A stretch of DNA of 64,000 nucleotides from Streptomyces sp. ICBB 8177 (GTDB taxonomy: Bacteria; Actinomycetota; Actinomycetes; Streptomycetales; Streptomycetaceae). The notes below the pieces were generated by a model. The model did not search any database. It was not told where the DNA came from and saw only the letters and a program-made list of their open reading frames with translations. The stretch's first letter is position 1, and every line of letters starts with the position of its first letter. This document shows positions 33,622 to 42,665 of the stretch, in pieces. A program made the translations under genes and the position numbers. The stretch lies in contig NZ_NSKH01000004.1 of NCBI RefSeq assembly GCF_003144095.1, forward strand, positions 62,001-126,000, written 5' to 3'.

Positions 33622-34587
33622 TCAGCGGACGAGACCGGTCCTCTTGACCCCGGCCAGGACGGGAGTGACCTCGACGGTGGAGACGTGCGCGAGGGCTCCG
33701 ACCGTGTCGTTCAGGAAGACGTAGAGCGCGTCGAGGTCGGCCGCCGCGACGGCCACCAGGAGGTTGGCCGGACCCGTGGTGGCCGCGGTGAAACGGACCT
33801 GCCGGTGGCGGCTCAGCCGTTGTCCGGTCTCCTCCAGGCCGCCGGGAGCGACGGTGATCCACAGCAGCGCCTCCGCGCGGATGCCCAGTAGGGCGAGGTC
33901 GACCTCGGTGGCGAGCCGGACGACGTTGCCGTCGACGAGTGCTTCCAGGCGGTGCCGTGCTGTCGCAGGGGTGGTGCCGGCGCGGCGCGCGAGTTCGGTG
34001 TAGGACGCTCGTCCGTCCTCGGTCAGTACGTCGATCAGCTGGTGGTCCACGGGGAGCAGCGGCGCCGGAACGGGAGGCGTCGGCGCGTCCCGGCGCAGCC
34101 CGGCGAGTTCCGTCGCGGTGAGAAGACCGCCGCTCCAGTCGAATCCCGCGGGAAAGACCCGCAGCAGCACGTGCGACGTCCAGGACTGGACCGCCGGGGT
34201 GGCGGGGAGGTCCCGCAGCAGAAGGGTGTTGCGCGCGTCCGTGCTGTCCAGGAAGAGCACGGCGCAGATCTCGTCCCCGCCGCCGAGCACCTCCACCCAG
34301 ACGGTGTCCGAACGGCGGGCCAGGGTCGCGGCGATGGCCCTGATGCGGTTCGGGCGGCAGCGGACCCGCAGGGCGAGCGGGATCAGTTCGGGGAAGCGGG
34401 CGGGGTTGCGCACCACGGTCGGCCGCAGCGTCCGGTCCTGGAGCAGCGGACCGGCCCGGCGCACCACCGTGCGCTCCGAGACGCCCAGCACGTGCGCGAT
34501 CGTGCGCCACGAGGCCCGCGGCGAGGCCAGGAGCGCGGCGGTGATCCGGCTGTCCGTCGCGTCCAGGCGCTGGCGTACTTTCTCCAT
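33622..34587 (-). CDS. Double-length Lrp/AsnC-family regulator
   Basis: This 321-residue protein contains two tandem Lrp modules. The first HTH is at about 8-50 (ITAALLASPRASWRTIAHVLGVSERTVVRRA) and the second at about 180-225 (LIDVLTEDGRASYTELARRAGTTPATARHRLEAL). Each is followed by a RAM-like alpha-beta domain. Such double Lrp proteins are typical of actinobacteria. It is divergent from a carboxylesterase gene across 153 bp, which is its most likely target. Confidence 0.9.
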   Translation of the reverse strand: MEKVRQRLDATDSRITAALLASPRASWRTIAHVLGVSERTVVRRAGPLLQDRTLRPTVVRNPARFPELIPLALRVRCRPNRIRAIAATLARRSDTVWVEVLGGGDEICAVLFLDSTDARNTLLLRDLPATPAVQSWTSHVLLRVFPAGFDWSGGLLTATELAGLRRDAPTPPVPAPLLPVDHQLIDVLTEDGRASYTELARRAGTTPATARHRLEALVDGNVVRLATEVDLALLGIRAEALLWITVAPGGLEETGQRLSRHRQVRFTAATTGPANLLVAVAAADLDALYVFLNDTVGALAHVSTVEVTPVLAGVKRTGLVR

Positions 34588-34740
34588 GGGAACGACACTC
34601 TATGTCCGTCATTCGCGCCTGGTGGCGTCGTTCTTGGCGGGGATCGGCCTTCCGGGGCTAGAAACGGTGCGGAACGGCCGAGCGGTGCGCTGGAGTGCGG
34701 TGCCGTCGAGCAGGGCATCGGAGACGGAAGAGGTGGCGCG

Positions 34741-36189
34741 ATGGCAGGTCTCGCGGGCCCGGTCGTGGGCACGAACCAGGGCAAGGTCAGGGGGGCCGTC
34801 GAAGGACCGGTGATCGCCTTCCGCGGCGTGCCCTACGCCGCGTCGCCGGTCGGCGACCTGCGTTTCGCATCGCCGCGGCCGCGCCCGGCGTGGTCGGGTG
34901 TGCGCGAGGCGAAGCGGTCGGGACCGGCCGCCCCGCAGGCCGCCTCGCGGCTGGAACGGGTGATGGGCACCCGGGTGCCGGACTGGGACGAGGACGGCTG
35001 CCTGACCGTCAACGTGTGGTCTCCGCGGGCCGCGTTCGAGGACGGCGTGCCCCGGGCCGTGCTGCTCTGGTTCCACGGCGGTGGTTTCACCAGCGGCTCC
35101 GGAGGCTGGGACTGGTACGACGGGGGCCGCCTCGCCGCCCTGGGCGACATGGTCGTGGTCACCGCCAACTACCGTCTGGGACCGCTGGGTTACCTGCACC
35201 TGCCGGACGTCGGCGCGGTGAACGCGGGCTCGCAGGACCAGGCGGCCGCGCTGCGCTGGGTGCGGGACACCATCGCCTCGTTCGGAGGCGACCCCGGCAG
35301 CGTGACGGTCGGCGGGCAGTCGGCCGGAGCGTACTCGGCCCTGTCCCTGGCGGTGGACCCGGGTACGACGGGACTCGTTCACCGCGTGCTGTTGCAGAGC
35401 GGACCGTGGGGAATGGAGCCCCAGGACCCGGGCGACGCGGCCGAGAACGCCGAGACGCTTCTGCGGCTGCTGGGCGTGTCCGGGGCGCGGACGGCGACAG
35501 CGTTGCGCGCGCTGCCCGTTGAGCGGCTGCTGGCCGCCTACGGTCGCCTCGCGACGCGGGTCGCCCGCCCCGGGGACATCGCACCGCCGATGTGTCCGGT
35601 GCTCGGCGGACCCGGCGTGCCCCGCTCGCTGCGGCACGCGGTCGCGGACGGCGCCCTGGCGGGCAAGGACCTGTTGATCGGCACGACCCATGACGAGGCG
35701 ACCGCCTTCTTCGGCGCCGACCCGCGTATCCAGGGCCTCACGGCCGCGGGCGCGCTCGGCGTGCTGGCCCGCCGGTTCGGTGACCGGGCCCCGGCGGTGT
35801 ACGAGGAGTACGCCGCCCGTCTGCCGCGGGCTACGCCCGCCGGGGTCCTCACCGCGGTGGAGACCGACGCGATGTTCCGTGACGGCGCGATGGAGATCGC
35901 CGACCACCACGCGAAGGGCGGGGACGCGACGTACGTCTACCGGTTCGACCGCAGGCCGCGGCGGGACGAGTTGGCCCTCGGCGCCACGCACTGCGCCGAA
36001 CTCCCCTTCCTGTTCAACACCTTCGAGGCCTATCCGGACAGCCCGATGCTGGGCGAGCCCGGCGACACCGAGCGCGACCTCGGCCTGCGGTTCGCCGGCG
36101 CCGTCGCGCGGTTCGTCACCACCGGTCGCGTCGAGGAGTGGCCACGGTACGCCCCCGCCTCGGCGGAACGGATCCGGCGCCTCGTCTGA
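34741..36189 (+). CDS. Type B carboxylesterase
   Basis: This 482-residue alpha/beta hydrolase has the oxyanion motif WFHGGGFTSGS, the nucleophile elbow GGQSAGAYS (Ser about 200), the acid region TTHDEATAFFGAD and the late His in ATHCAELPFLFN. No signal peptide, so it is cytoplasmic. GGAAGAGG precedes ATG 34741. The last codons are repeated downstream of the stop in a 37-bp tandem duplication. Confidence 0.92.
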   Translation: MAGLAGPVVGTNQGKVRGAVEGPVIAFRGVPYAASPVGDLRFASPRPRPAWSGVREAKRSGPAAPQAASRLERVMGTRVPDWDEDGCLTVNVWSPRAAFEDGVPRAVLLWFHGGGFTSGSGGWDWYDGGRLAALGDMVVVTANYRLGPLGYLHLPDVGAVNAGSQDQAAALRWVRDTIASFGGDPGSVTVGGQSAGAYSALSLAVDPGTTGLVHRVLLQSGPWGMEPQDPGDAAENAETLLRLLGVSGARTATALRALPVERLLAAYGRLATRVARPGDIAPPMCPVLGGPGVPRSLRHAVADGALAGKDLLIGTTHDEATAFFGADPRIQGLTAAGALGVLARRFGDRAPAVYEEYAARLPRATPAGVLTAVETDAMFRDGAMEIADHHAKGGDATYVYRFDRRPRRDELALGATHCAELPFLFNTFEAYPDSPMLGEPGDTERDLGLRFAGAVARFVTTGRVEEWPRYAPASAERIRRLV

Positions 36190-36235
36190 GCCGTGCCAGG
36201 CGGAACGGGTCCGGCGCCTCGCCTGAGCCGTGCCG
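36162..36235 (+). repeat. 37-bp tandem duplication covering the esterase stop codon
   Basis: Copy one (36162-36198) ends the carboxylesterase (AERIRRLV-stop) and copy two (36199-36235) follows directly with 3 of 37 differences. The duplication repeats codons, stop and 3' flank. It resembles the gene-tail duplication at 11927-11998. Confidence 0.85.
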
Positions 36236-36252
36236 TGCCGGGGCCGAGAGGA

Positions 36253-36849
36253 TCAACGGCCTTGCGCGCGAAGGCCGTTCATGAGGACCACCAGAGCCAG
36301 TTCGGTGGCCTCCTCGACGGGGGTTTCGTCGAGCAGGCCGCCGACCGCGAGCGCGGTCAGCCCGTGCATGGTGGAGAACGCCACCTGCGCGAGGCGCACG
36401 GGGTCCCCGGGACGGACGACACCGTCGCGCTGCGCCTCGGCGATCAGACGGGCCGCGGTCTCCAGGCTCTCGTGGCTGAGTTCGCGCAGTTCCTCGGTCG
36501 GCTCCTTCTCGCGCTTCGCGGCGAACATCTGCTCCAGCAGCGCGGACCTTTCGAGGGCGAACCTCACGTAGGCCCGCCCGAGTTCCGTCAGCCTCGCCTC
36601 CACCGGCTCCGGCGCGTCCGCCACGGCGCGGATGCGCTGGTTGAGGTCGGTGAAGCCGCTGATCACGAGGGCGTCGAGGACCGCTTGGCGGTCCCGGAAG
36701 TGGCGTGCCGGCGCGGCGTGGCTGACCCCGAGGTCGCGGGCCAGTCCGCGCAGGGACAGACCGACGACACCGCTGTGCGCCAGGACCTCTTCCGCCCGTT
36801 CCAGCAGGGCCGCCCTCAGGTTGCCGTGGTGGTAGGAGCCCTCGGCCAC
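36253..36849 (-). CDS. TetR-family transcriptional regulator
   Basis: This 198-residue protein begins with the YHHGNLR motif common in one TetR subfamily. Its HTH is at about 22-60 (GVVGLSLRGLARDLGVSHAAPARHFRDRQAVLDAL), followed by a WHG-like helical effector domain. The GTG start at 36849 is preceded by GGGAGGGATC. It is divergent from the SDR gene at 36946, whose promoter lies in the gap. Confidence 0.92.
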   Translation of the reverse strand: MAEGSYHHGNLRAALLERAEEVLAHSGVVGLSLRGLARDLGVSHAAPARHFRDRQAVLDALVISGFTDLNQRIRAVADAPEPVEARLTELGRAYVRFALERSALLEQMFAAKREKEPTEELRELSHESLETAARLIAEAQRDGVVRPGDPVRLAQVAFSTMHGLTALAVGGLLDETPVEEATELALVVLMNGLRAQGR

Positions 36850-36872
36850 GATCCCTCCCTCGATGTTGTCGG

Positions 36873-36902
36873 TTGACTACAATGATGTCACGCGCCTACA
36901 TT
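36873..36902 (+). promoter_or_regulatory. Promoter for the SDR gene at 36946
   Basis: TTGACT (36873-36878) and TACATT (36897-36902), 18 bp apart, fit a sigma70-type promoter. CTACAATG and CTACATTG lie 17 bp apart here, and GTCACGC follows each, suggesting a direct-repeat operator for the divergent TetR protein. Confidence 0.55.
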
Positions 36903-36945
36903 GGCGGCGTCACGCATTCGGACGACGGAAGCGGAGCCACCGCCC

Positions 36946-37737
36946 ATGCCCACCATGTCCTATCAGGGAACCTCGGCGCTGATCACCGGCGCCAGCGCCG
37001 GCCTGGGAGCGGAGTTCGCCCGGCAGTGGGCCGAGCGCGGCGCCGACGTCGTACTCGTCGCCCGCCGCCTGGACAGGCTGGAGACCCTGGCCGCCGAGTT
37101 GGAGAAGGCGTACGGCGTCACCGCCACGCCGATCGCGGCCGACCTCGCCCGTGCCGGGGCGGGCGCGTCGCTGCGCGAGGAGCTGCGGGCCAGGGGCCTC
37201 ACGGTCCAGACCCTGATCAACAACGCCGGGTTCGGCAGCCACGGCGCGTTCGCGGAGCAGGACCCGGAGCAGATATCGCGCATGATCCAGCTCAACGCCT
37301 GCGCCGTCGCCGACGTCTCGCGCGCCTTCCTGCCGCAACTCGTCGCCGACGGCCGGGGCGCCCTGGTGACGGTGGCCAGCACCGCCGCCTACCAGCCCAC
37401 TCCCGCCATGGCCGTGTACGGGGCCACGAAGGCGTTCGCGCTGAGTCTGACCGAAGCGCTGGCCTACGAGACCCGGGGGTCGGGCCTGCGGGTGCTCGCG
37501 GTGTCGCCGGGGCCGGTGGAGACCGAGTTCTTCGACGTCGTGGGCACGCGGGACGCGATGGTGGGGCGCGCCGCCACCCCGGCCGCCGTCGTCACGGCCA
37601 CTCGCCGCGCCCTGGAGAGGCGTCGTACCCCGCCGAGTGTCATCGCCGGGCTCGGCAACCGGCTGTCGGCCCGCGCCGCGCAGTTCGCCCCGCGGCGCGT
37701 CGCCCTGCTGGCCGCCGGCCGCGCGCTGAAGGCCTGA
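36946..37737 (+). CDS. Classical short-chain dehydrogenase/reductase
   Basis: This 263-residue SDR has TGASAGLGAEFAR (cofactor), LINNAGFGS, catalytic Ser in VASTAAY and the YGATKAF YxxxK dyad. The Arg in VARRLDR suggests NADP(H) preference. It is divergent from a TetR regulator that probably controls it. A 26-bp hairpin follows about 100 bp downstream. Confidence 0.92.
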   Translation: MPTMSYQGTSALITGASAGLGAEFARQWAERGADVVLVARRLDRLETLAAELEKAYGVTATPIAADLARAGAGASLREELRARGLTVQTLINNAGFGSHGAFAEQDPEQISRMIQLNACAVADVSRAFLPQLVADGRGALVTVASTAAYQPTPAMAVYGATKAFALSLTEALAYETRGSGLRVLAVSPGPVETEFFDVVGTRDAMVGRAATPAAVVTATRRALERRRTPPSVIAGLGNRLSARAAQFAPRRVALLAAGRALKA

Positions 37738-37839
37738 CGGCCATCGCCGGTGGTCCCCGGCCGCGCCGACCGGGCGCGGCCGGGACCCGGCGGGGAGAAG
37801 GGGGTATGTCCAAGCCGACGAGCCACGGCCGGGGCTCCG

Positions 37840-37896
37840 CGCGCTCCTGCGACGACGCCCCCGCCGGAGCGGCGGGGGCGTCGTCGCAGGAGCGCG
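37840..37896 (+). terminator. Perfect 26-bp stem hairpin
   Basis: Arms 37840-37865 and 37871-37896 are exact reverse complements with a 5-nt loop (GGAGC), followed by TTTG. It lies in the 330-bp gap between the SDR and GH15 genes and is far longer than the other hairpins in the window. Transcription termination is the simplest role. Confidence 0.75.
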
Positions 37897-38067
37897 TTTG
37901 CGTTGCGTCGCGCGACCGCAGCGTCGAGCGGAACGTGGGGCGAGGCGGCGATCACCCGCCCGCCGCCGTTTTCCGTGGCCGGGACCGGTTAGACGCAGTA
38001 ACGACACGAGGGGCGGCGCCGTGGCATGGCCGCCCCGCGCGACGCGAGCGTGAGCGAAGGAGCGGCG

Positions 38068-39855
38068 ATGCCGCAGAGCCCGTCCGAGGACGAATCCGGC
38101 GCCTTTGCGCCGCACCCCCTGCGCCAGTACGCGCTGCTCGCCGACGGCGAGCGGGGCATTCTGGTCGGGCCGCGCGGCGACTTCGTGTGGATGTGCGCGC
38201 CCCGGTGGGATTCCGACGCCGTCTTCTCCTCCCTGATCGGCGGCAGCGGCAGCTACGCCATCTCGCCGCACGGCCGCTTCGTGTGGGGCGGCTACTACGA
38301 GGACGGCAGCCTGATCTGGCGCAGCCGCTGGGCGACGCAGGACGGCATCGTCGAATGCCGTGAGGCGCTCGCGTTCCCCGGCGACCCGCACCGCGCGATC
38401 GTGCTGCGACGCGTCATCGCCCGGGACACGGACACACGGCTGTCCGTCTTGCTGGAGCCGTGCGCCGGATTCGACCAGCATCCGCTGAAGGACCTGGCGC
38501 ACGACGGGGCGGGGGTGTGGACGGGACGCACCGGTGACCTGTACGTGCGGTGGTCAGGCAGCCCTCATGCCCGTCCGGCCGGTGGCGGCGACCGCAGGCT
38601 GTCGCTGGACCTGAGCCTTCCGAAGGGCGCGCACCAGGACTTCGTGCTGGAGGTCGGCGACCAGCCGCTGCCCGACGCCCCTCCCGACCCCGGTCGGGCG
38701 TGGGAGATGACGGAGGCCGCCTGGCGCGACCAGGTACCGGCGCTGGACCACACCATCGCCACCCGGGACGCACGCCATGCCTACACCGTCCTGCGGGGCC
38801 TGACCGGTTCCGCCGGTGGCATGGTGGCCGCGACGACCACCAGCCTTCCGGAGCGGGCCGAGGAGGGCCGCAACTACGACTACCGGTACGTGTGGATCCG
38901 CGACCAGTGCTACGCCGGTCACGCGGTCGCCGCGGCGGGCGGCCACGGGCTGCTGGACGACGCGGTGCGCTTCACCACCGCCCGGCTGCTCGACGACGGT
39001 CCCGCGCTGGCACCGGCCTACCGGGTCGACGGCCGTCCCATCCCCGACCAGCACCGCCTCGATCTACCGGGCTACCCGGGCGGGTTCGACCTGGTCGGCA
39101 ACCACGTCAACCAGCAGTTCCAGCTCGACGCCTTCGGCGAGGCGCTGCTGTTGTTCGCGGACGCCGCGCGCCATGACCGGCTGGACACCGACGGGTGGCG
39201 GGCGGCGCGTGTCGGCGCCGAGGCGATCGCCCGCCGCTGGAACGAACCCGACGCCGGGGTGTGGGAGTTGACGCCCCGCCCGTGGACCCACAGCAGGCTG
39301 ATCTGCGCGGCGGGACTGCGCGCTCTGGCCGCCGCTCCCGGCGCCGGACGGCGGCAGTCGGCCGACTGGAGCGCACTGGCCGACCGGCTCGTCGCCCACA
39401 CATCCGCCAACAGCCTTCATTCCACGGGCCGTTGGCAGCGCTCCCCTGACGACCCCGGCCTGGACGGGGCGCTGCTCCTGCCCCCGATCCGGGGCGCCCT
39501 GCCAGCCGACGACCCGCGTACCGCCGCCACACTGCGTGCCTACACCGAGCAGTTGACGGACGATCACTTCGCCTACCGGTTCCGGCACGACGACCGGCCG
39601 CTCGGTGCGGCCGAGGGTGCCTTCCTGCTCTGCGGCTTCGTCACCGCCTTGGCGGAGCACCAACAGGGCCACGAGGCCTCCGCGTACCGCTGGTTCGAGC
39701 GCAACCGCGCCGCCTGCGGGCCGCCGGGGCTGTTCTCGGAGGAGTACGACGTCACCCAGCGCCAGATGCGCGGCAACCTCCCCCAGGCTTTCGTCCACGC
39801 TCTGCTGCTCGAATGCGCCACCCGTCTCGCGGAGCCGTGGCATCACGGGAGTTGA
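38068..39855 (+). CDS. Glycoside hydrolase family 15 enzyme (glucoamylase/trehalase-like)
   Basis: This 595-residue protein has the N-terminal beta-sandwich (LRQYALLADGE, WMCAPRWDSDAVFSSLIGG) and a C-terminal (alpha/alpha)6 barrel with NYDYRYVWIRDQCYAG and GLFSEEYD, which carry the GH15 catalytic acids. The substrate could be trehalose or an alpha-glucan and cannot be set from sequence alone. No signal peptide, so intracellular. AAGGAG lies 5 nt before ATG 38068. Confidence 0.9.
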   Translation: MPQSPSEDESGAFAPHPLRQYALLADGERGILVGPRGDFVWMCAPRWDSDAVFSSLIGGSGSYAISPHGRFVWGGYYEDGSLIWRSRWATQDGIVECREALAFPGDPHRAIVLRRVIARDTDTRLSVLLEPCAGFDQHPLKDLAHDGAGVWTGRTGDLYVRWSGSPHARPAGGGDRRLSLDLSLPKGAHQDFVLEVGDQPLPDAPPDPGRAWEMTEAAWRDQVPALDHTIATRDARHAYTVLRGLTGSAGGMVAATTTSLPERAEEGRNYDYRYVWIRDQCYAGHAVAAAGGHGLLDDAVRFTTARLLDDGPALAPAYRVDGRPIPDQHRLDLPGYPGGFDLVGNHVNQQFQLDAFGEALLLFADAARHDRLDTDGWRAARVGAEAIARRWNEPDAGVWELTPRPWTHSRLICAAGLRALAAAPGAGRRQSADWSALADRLVAHTSANSLHSTGRWQRSPDDPGLDGALLLPPIRGALPADDPRTAATLRAYTEQLTDDHFAYRFRHDDRPLGAAEGAFLLCGFVTALAEHQQGHEASAYRWFERNRAACGPPGLFSEEYDVTQRQMRGNLPQAFVHALLLECATRLAEPWHHGS

Positions 39856-39863
39856 GCATGAAA

Positions 39864-39908
39864 GGGGTGCGGGTGGAGCGGTCCCAAGGGGCCGCCCACC
39901 CGCACCCC
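39864..39908. terminator. Bidirectional terminator after GH15 gene
   Basis: A 13-bp perfect inverted repeat (39864-39876 and 39896-39908) encloses 19 nt that can extend the stem. It sits between the convergent GH15 and DUF4235 genes. Confidence 0.65.
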
Positions 39909-39947
39909 CTCGTCCGAGCCGTCAGCGCCGAACGCGCCGTGCGAGGT

Positions 39948-40214
39948 TCAGTCCGGCCAGGTCCCGGTCAGGTTGCGTGTGGCGGTCGCGCCGGCGCGGT
40001 GGACGGCGGCCTTGACCACGGCGAAGACCGCGCCCTGGAGTGCCGCGGCGAGCAGGATCTCCCGCCAGGTGCGCTCCTCGTCGGTGGCCTCCGGAGCGTC
40101 CTCCTCGTGGCCGATCAGCTTCCACACCCGCTTGAACACCAGGCTCGCGAGCAGCCCGCCGCCCGCGCCCAGTGCCAGGCCGACCGGCTTGTAGGCGATC
40201 TTCGCGGCTTTCAC
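39948..40214 (-). CDS. DUF4235 small membrane protein
   Basis: This 88-residue protein starts MKAAKIAYKPVGLALGAGGGLLASLVFKRVWKLI, a hydrophobic helix typical of DUF4235. A second amphipathic or membrane helix follows (EILLAAALQGAVFAVVKAAVHRAG). It is the last gene of a three-gene envelope cassette with DUF3618 and Holin-X proteins, only 4 bp after the DUF3618 stop. Confidence 0.87.
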   Translation of the reverse strand: MKAAKIAYKPVGLALGAGGGLLASLVFKRVWKLIGHEEDAPEATDEERTWREILLAAALQGAVFAVVKAAVHRAGATATRNLTGTWPD

Positions 40215-40218
40215 CGGA

Positions 40219-40599
40219 TCACCCCTTCCTCCGCCGGCAGGCCAGCCAGACGACTGTTGCCAGGCCGGTGCCGGCCGCGAGGAGTGCGGTGCGACTGAGC
40301 AGCGCGGTGCGATTGCCGCCTGCCACCTCGCCGGCCTGGGACGCCTTGCCCCTGACAGGCTCGGGAAGCCTGCCGCGCACCTTGCGCACGGTCCGCTCGG
40401 CGCCTTCCTTGATCCCCCCGGCCTTCGCGGCGACCTGCCCCTTCACCGCGGTCGCCTTCTCCTGTGCCCGGGCCTTGACGTCGGCCTTGGCCGCCAGGGC
40501 GGCGACGGTCCGCCCGAGCTCCTCACGGGAGTGCTCGACCTGGGCGCGCAGGTTCTCGGCGTCGGTGGCGCCCCGTGCGTCGTGGGATGGCTGGGTCAT
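40219..40599 (-). CDS. DUF3618 protein
   Basis: This 126-residue protein has the DUF3618 signature REELGRTVAALAAKADVKARA at about 20-40, a Lys/Ala-rich middle and a C-terminal membrane helix (LLSRTALLAAGTGLATVVWLA) followed by RRRKG. Its ATG overlaps the stop of the Holin-X gene (ATGA), indicating coupling. Function unknown; probably membrane-tethered stress protein. Confidence 0.88.
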   Translation of the reverse strand: MTQPSHDARGATDAENLRAQVEHSREELGRTVAALAAKADVKARAQEKATAVKGQVAAKAGGIKEGAERTVRKVRGRLPEPVRGKASQAGEVAGGNRTALLSRTALLAAGTGLATVVWLACRRRKG

Positions 40600-41033
40600 C
40601 GGTGTGCACTCTCCTTGATCTCGGCCACGTCGGCCTTGACGCTCTCGATCGCCCGCTCGGGCGTCGGCGGGGCCGCCCGGCCGACCTGCTTCTTGCCGGT
40701 CAGCGCCATCACCCCGGCGATCACCGCGAGCGCGCCGGTGACGATCAACGCGGCCGCCCACACCGGCAGCGGTACCGCGAGGCCGGCGATGGCGGCTGCC
40801 ACCAGGGCTTCCAGGGCCAGGAACCCCATGAGGCCGGCGCCGCCGAAGAGGCCGCCGCCCTTGCCGTACCGCTTGCCCTTCTCCTTCATCTCCGCCTGTG
40901 CCAACCTGATCTCGCCCCGCACCAGCTCCGTCAGCTGCTGTGAGGCCTTCTGCACCAGCTCGCCCACCGGCTCCTGGCTCAGGGAATCCCGCTCCCGCAC
41001 GGCTCCGGCAGTGCGCGGCTGAGTGGTCGCCAC
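40596..41033 (-). CDS. Holin-X superfamily (phage_holin_3-like) membrane protein
   Basis: This 145-residue protein has an N-terminal amphipathic helix (LVQKASQQLTELVRGEIRLAQAEMKEKGK) and two membrane helices (about 65-115), as in the actinobacterial Holin-X family. GTG at 41033 is chosen because GGAGGTGA lies 5 nt upstream. It heads the cassette with DUF3618 and DUF4235. No phage genes are nearby, so a lytic role is unlikely. Confidence 0.87.
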   Translation of the reverse strand: MATTQPRTAGAVRERDSLSQEPVGELVQKASQQLTELVRGEIRLAQAEMKEKGKRYGKGGGLFGGAGLMGFLALEALVAAAIAGLAVPLPVWAAALIVTGALAVIAGVMALTGKKQVGRAAPPTPERAIESVKADVAEIKESAHR

Positions 41034-41234
41034 GGCGATCACCTCCCGTCGTCTCGTACGTGCCGGCCGGGCCGTGCACGGCATCCCGGCCGTCCGACAG
41101 GGGACGGGTACCCCGTGGCGGCCGGTTCAGGACGATCTGCGGGCAGGAGTTTGTCCACCGGCCCACCCGCCGGGCCGGGAGCGGGCGCCACCCGGCGGGC
41201 AGGCCGCCCCTTCCACAGCGGCGGCCGTGAACGT

Positions 41235-42518
41235 CTACGGCAACGGCCGAGGCGGCATCGGACCGTCGTACCGGCCGCGCGGCCGCATCCGGAGCGGGGC
41301 CTCCGCGTACTCCTCCAGCGCGTGCGCGATCCAGCCGGCCGTGCGGGCCACCGAGAACACCGTCTCCCCGGCCTCGGCGGGCATCTCCGTCGCGACCGAC
41401 AGCACGGCGAGCGCCAGGTCCACGTTCGCGTGCACCGGCGCGTCGCGGGCGCTCGCGGCGACGACCTCGCGCGCGGCGGTCAGCGCCCGCTCCGCCTGCG
41501 GAACGCGTTCCAGCAGCCCGAACAGCGCGGTCGCCCGCGGGTCCTCGCCCTCGTAGAGCCGGTGTCCCAAGCCGGGCACCGGCCGCCCGGCGCGAAGGTG
41601 GTCCGAGACCACGGGCGCCGCGCTCCCGCGCTGCAGCACCTCGGTCAGCATCCGGTGCGCCAATCCGCTCGCAGCGCCGTGCAGTTGGCCCTCGACCGTG
41701 CCGAGCGCCGCCGAGACCACCGCGTACGGGTGGGCCCGGGCGGACGCGGCGACGCGCGCGGCGAGCGTCGACGCGGCCAGGTCGTGGTCGATCAGCAGGA
41801 CAAGTGCCGTCTGCAATACCTCGATTGACGGGTCGTCGGCGGCGTGCGGCGCCAGCCGGGACCACAGACGGCGGGCGATCGGACCGCTCGGACGCCGCTT
41901 CCTGTTCCCGGCCAGCGGCAGGGCGTCGACCAACGTGGCGATCAGACCGCCCGCCGCACCCGTGACGGTGCCGGGGGCGAGGTCGAATCGCAGCGGGTCG
42001 GCCGCCGCCGCGGCGACGGCGGCAACACGGAGCCGGTCGGTGAGCGTGCTGTACACGGGGAGGGCGGCGACGGCCCGGTCGGCGGCGGCGAGGGCGTCGT
42101 CGGGCGCCGTGAACCGGATGTTCCGTCGTGCCTCCCCGGTCCACAACCAGTGCGCCGCCTCTTCGTAGCCGCGGGTCGCCGCGAGTTCGACGGCGTCGAC
42201 GCCGCGGAAGTAGTAGTGGTCACCGGTGATCAGCGTGATGCCGGTGCGCACGGAAACCGCACCGGGGGTGGCGGGCGGCTCGTCCCCGGTGGCGGGGCGC
42301 ACGTGCCTGCCGCGTCGGGCGAGGGCGTCGACCTCCCCGGCGTCGAAGGTGGAGCCGCGTCGGCCCGGGAGGCGGCGGCTGCTCAGCAGGCCGCGGCTGA
42401 CGTAGGCGTAGAGGGTCTCCGGCTTCACGCCGAGGCGTTCGGCGGCTTCTTTGGTGCTGAGCCGCTGGGGCGGCGGGCCCGGCTCGCGGTCGCGGGTCGT
42501 CGTCGGCTGCTCAGTCAT
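41235..42518 (-). CDS. Citrate synthase-like enzyme with N-terminal MerR/excisionase-type HTH
   Basis: This 427-residue protein fuses a DNA-binding domain (about 17-65: STKEAAERLGVKPETLYAYVSRGLLSSRRLPG) to a citrate synthase fold. Catalytic positions read GQLHGAASG (His), GLGHRLYEGEDPRA (His) and NVDLALAV (Asp), so the enzyme could be active. ATG at 42518 is chosen at the HTH lead. It is divergent from a second citrate synthase. The palindromes between them adjoin -35 elements and are natural targets for the HTH domain. Confidence 0.9.
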   Translation of the reverse strand: MTEQPTTTRDREPGPPPQRLSTKEAAERLGVKPETLYAYVSRGLLSSRRLPGRRGSTFDAGEVDALARRGRHVRPATGDEPPATPGAVSVRTGITLITGDHYYFRGVDAVELAATRGYEEAAHWLWTGEARRNIRFTAPDDALAAADRAVAALPVYSTLTDRLRVAAVAAAAADPLRFDLAPGTVTGAAGGLIATLVDALPLAGNRKRRPSGPIARRLWSRLAPHAADDPSIEVLQTALVLLIDHDLAASTLAARVAASARAHPYAVVSAALGTVEGQLHGAASGLAHRMLTEVLQRGSAAPVVSDHLRAGRPVPGLGHRLYEGEDPRATALFGLLERVPQAERALTAAREVVAASARDAPVHANVDLALAVLSVATEMPAEAGETVFSVARTAGWIAHALEEYAEAPLRMRPRGRYDGPMPPRPLP

Positions 42519-42576
42519 GTCTTGTCCCACCTGATCAATGTGTCGGTATGCATCAGTCCATGCATCCACCTTCAAG

Positions 42577-42635
42577 TCAATGTTGATTGTGGGGCCGTTA
42601 ATCAATATTGACAATGCTTACGTCAACAATAGACA
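42577..42635. promoter_or_regulatory. Paired palindromes flowing into divergent -35 elements
   Basis: TCAATGTTGA (42577-42586) and the perfect palindrome TCAATATTGA (42602-42611) are 25 bp apart. On the plus strand the second runs into TTGACA (42608-42613), with TAGACA 16 bp on at 42630. On the minus strand the first runs into TTGACT. Each palindrome thus overlaps a -35 box of one gene of the divergent citrate synthase pair. Confidence 0.6.
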
Positions 42636-42665
42636 GTCGAATCAACACTTAAGGAGGACCTGACC

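Noticed and set aside
40219..41033. Holin-like gene as evidence for a prophage
   Set aside because: The protein belongs to the Holin-X type found with DUF3618/DUF4235 in actinomycete chromosomes; no phage structural, lysis or integrase genes are nearby.
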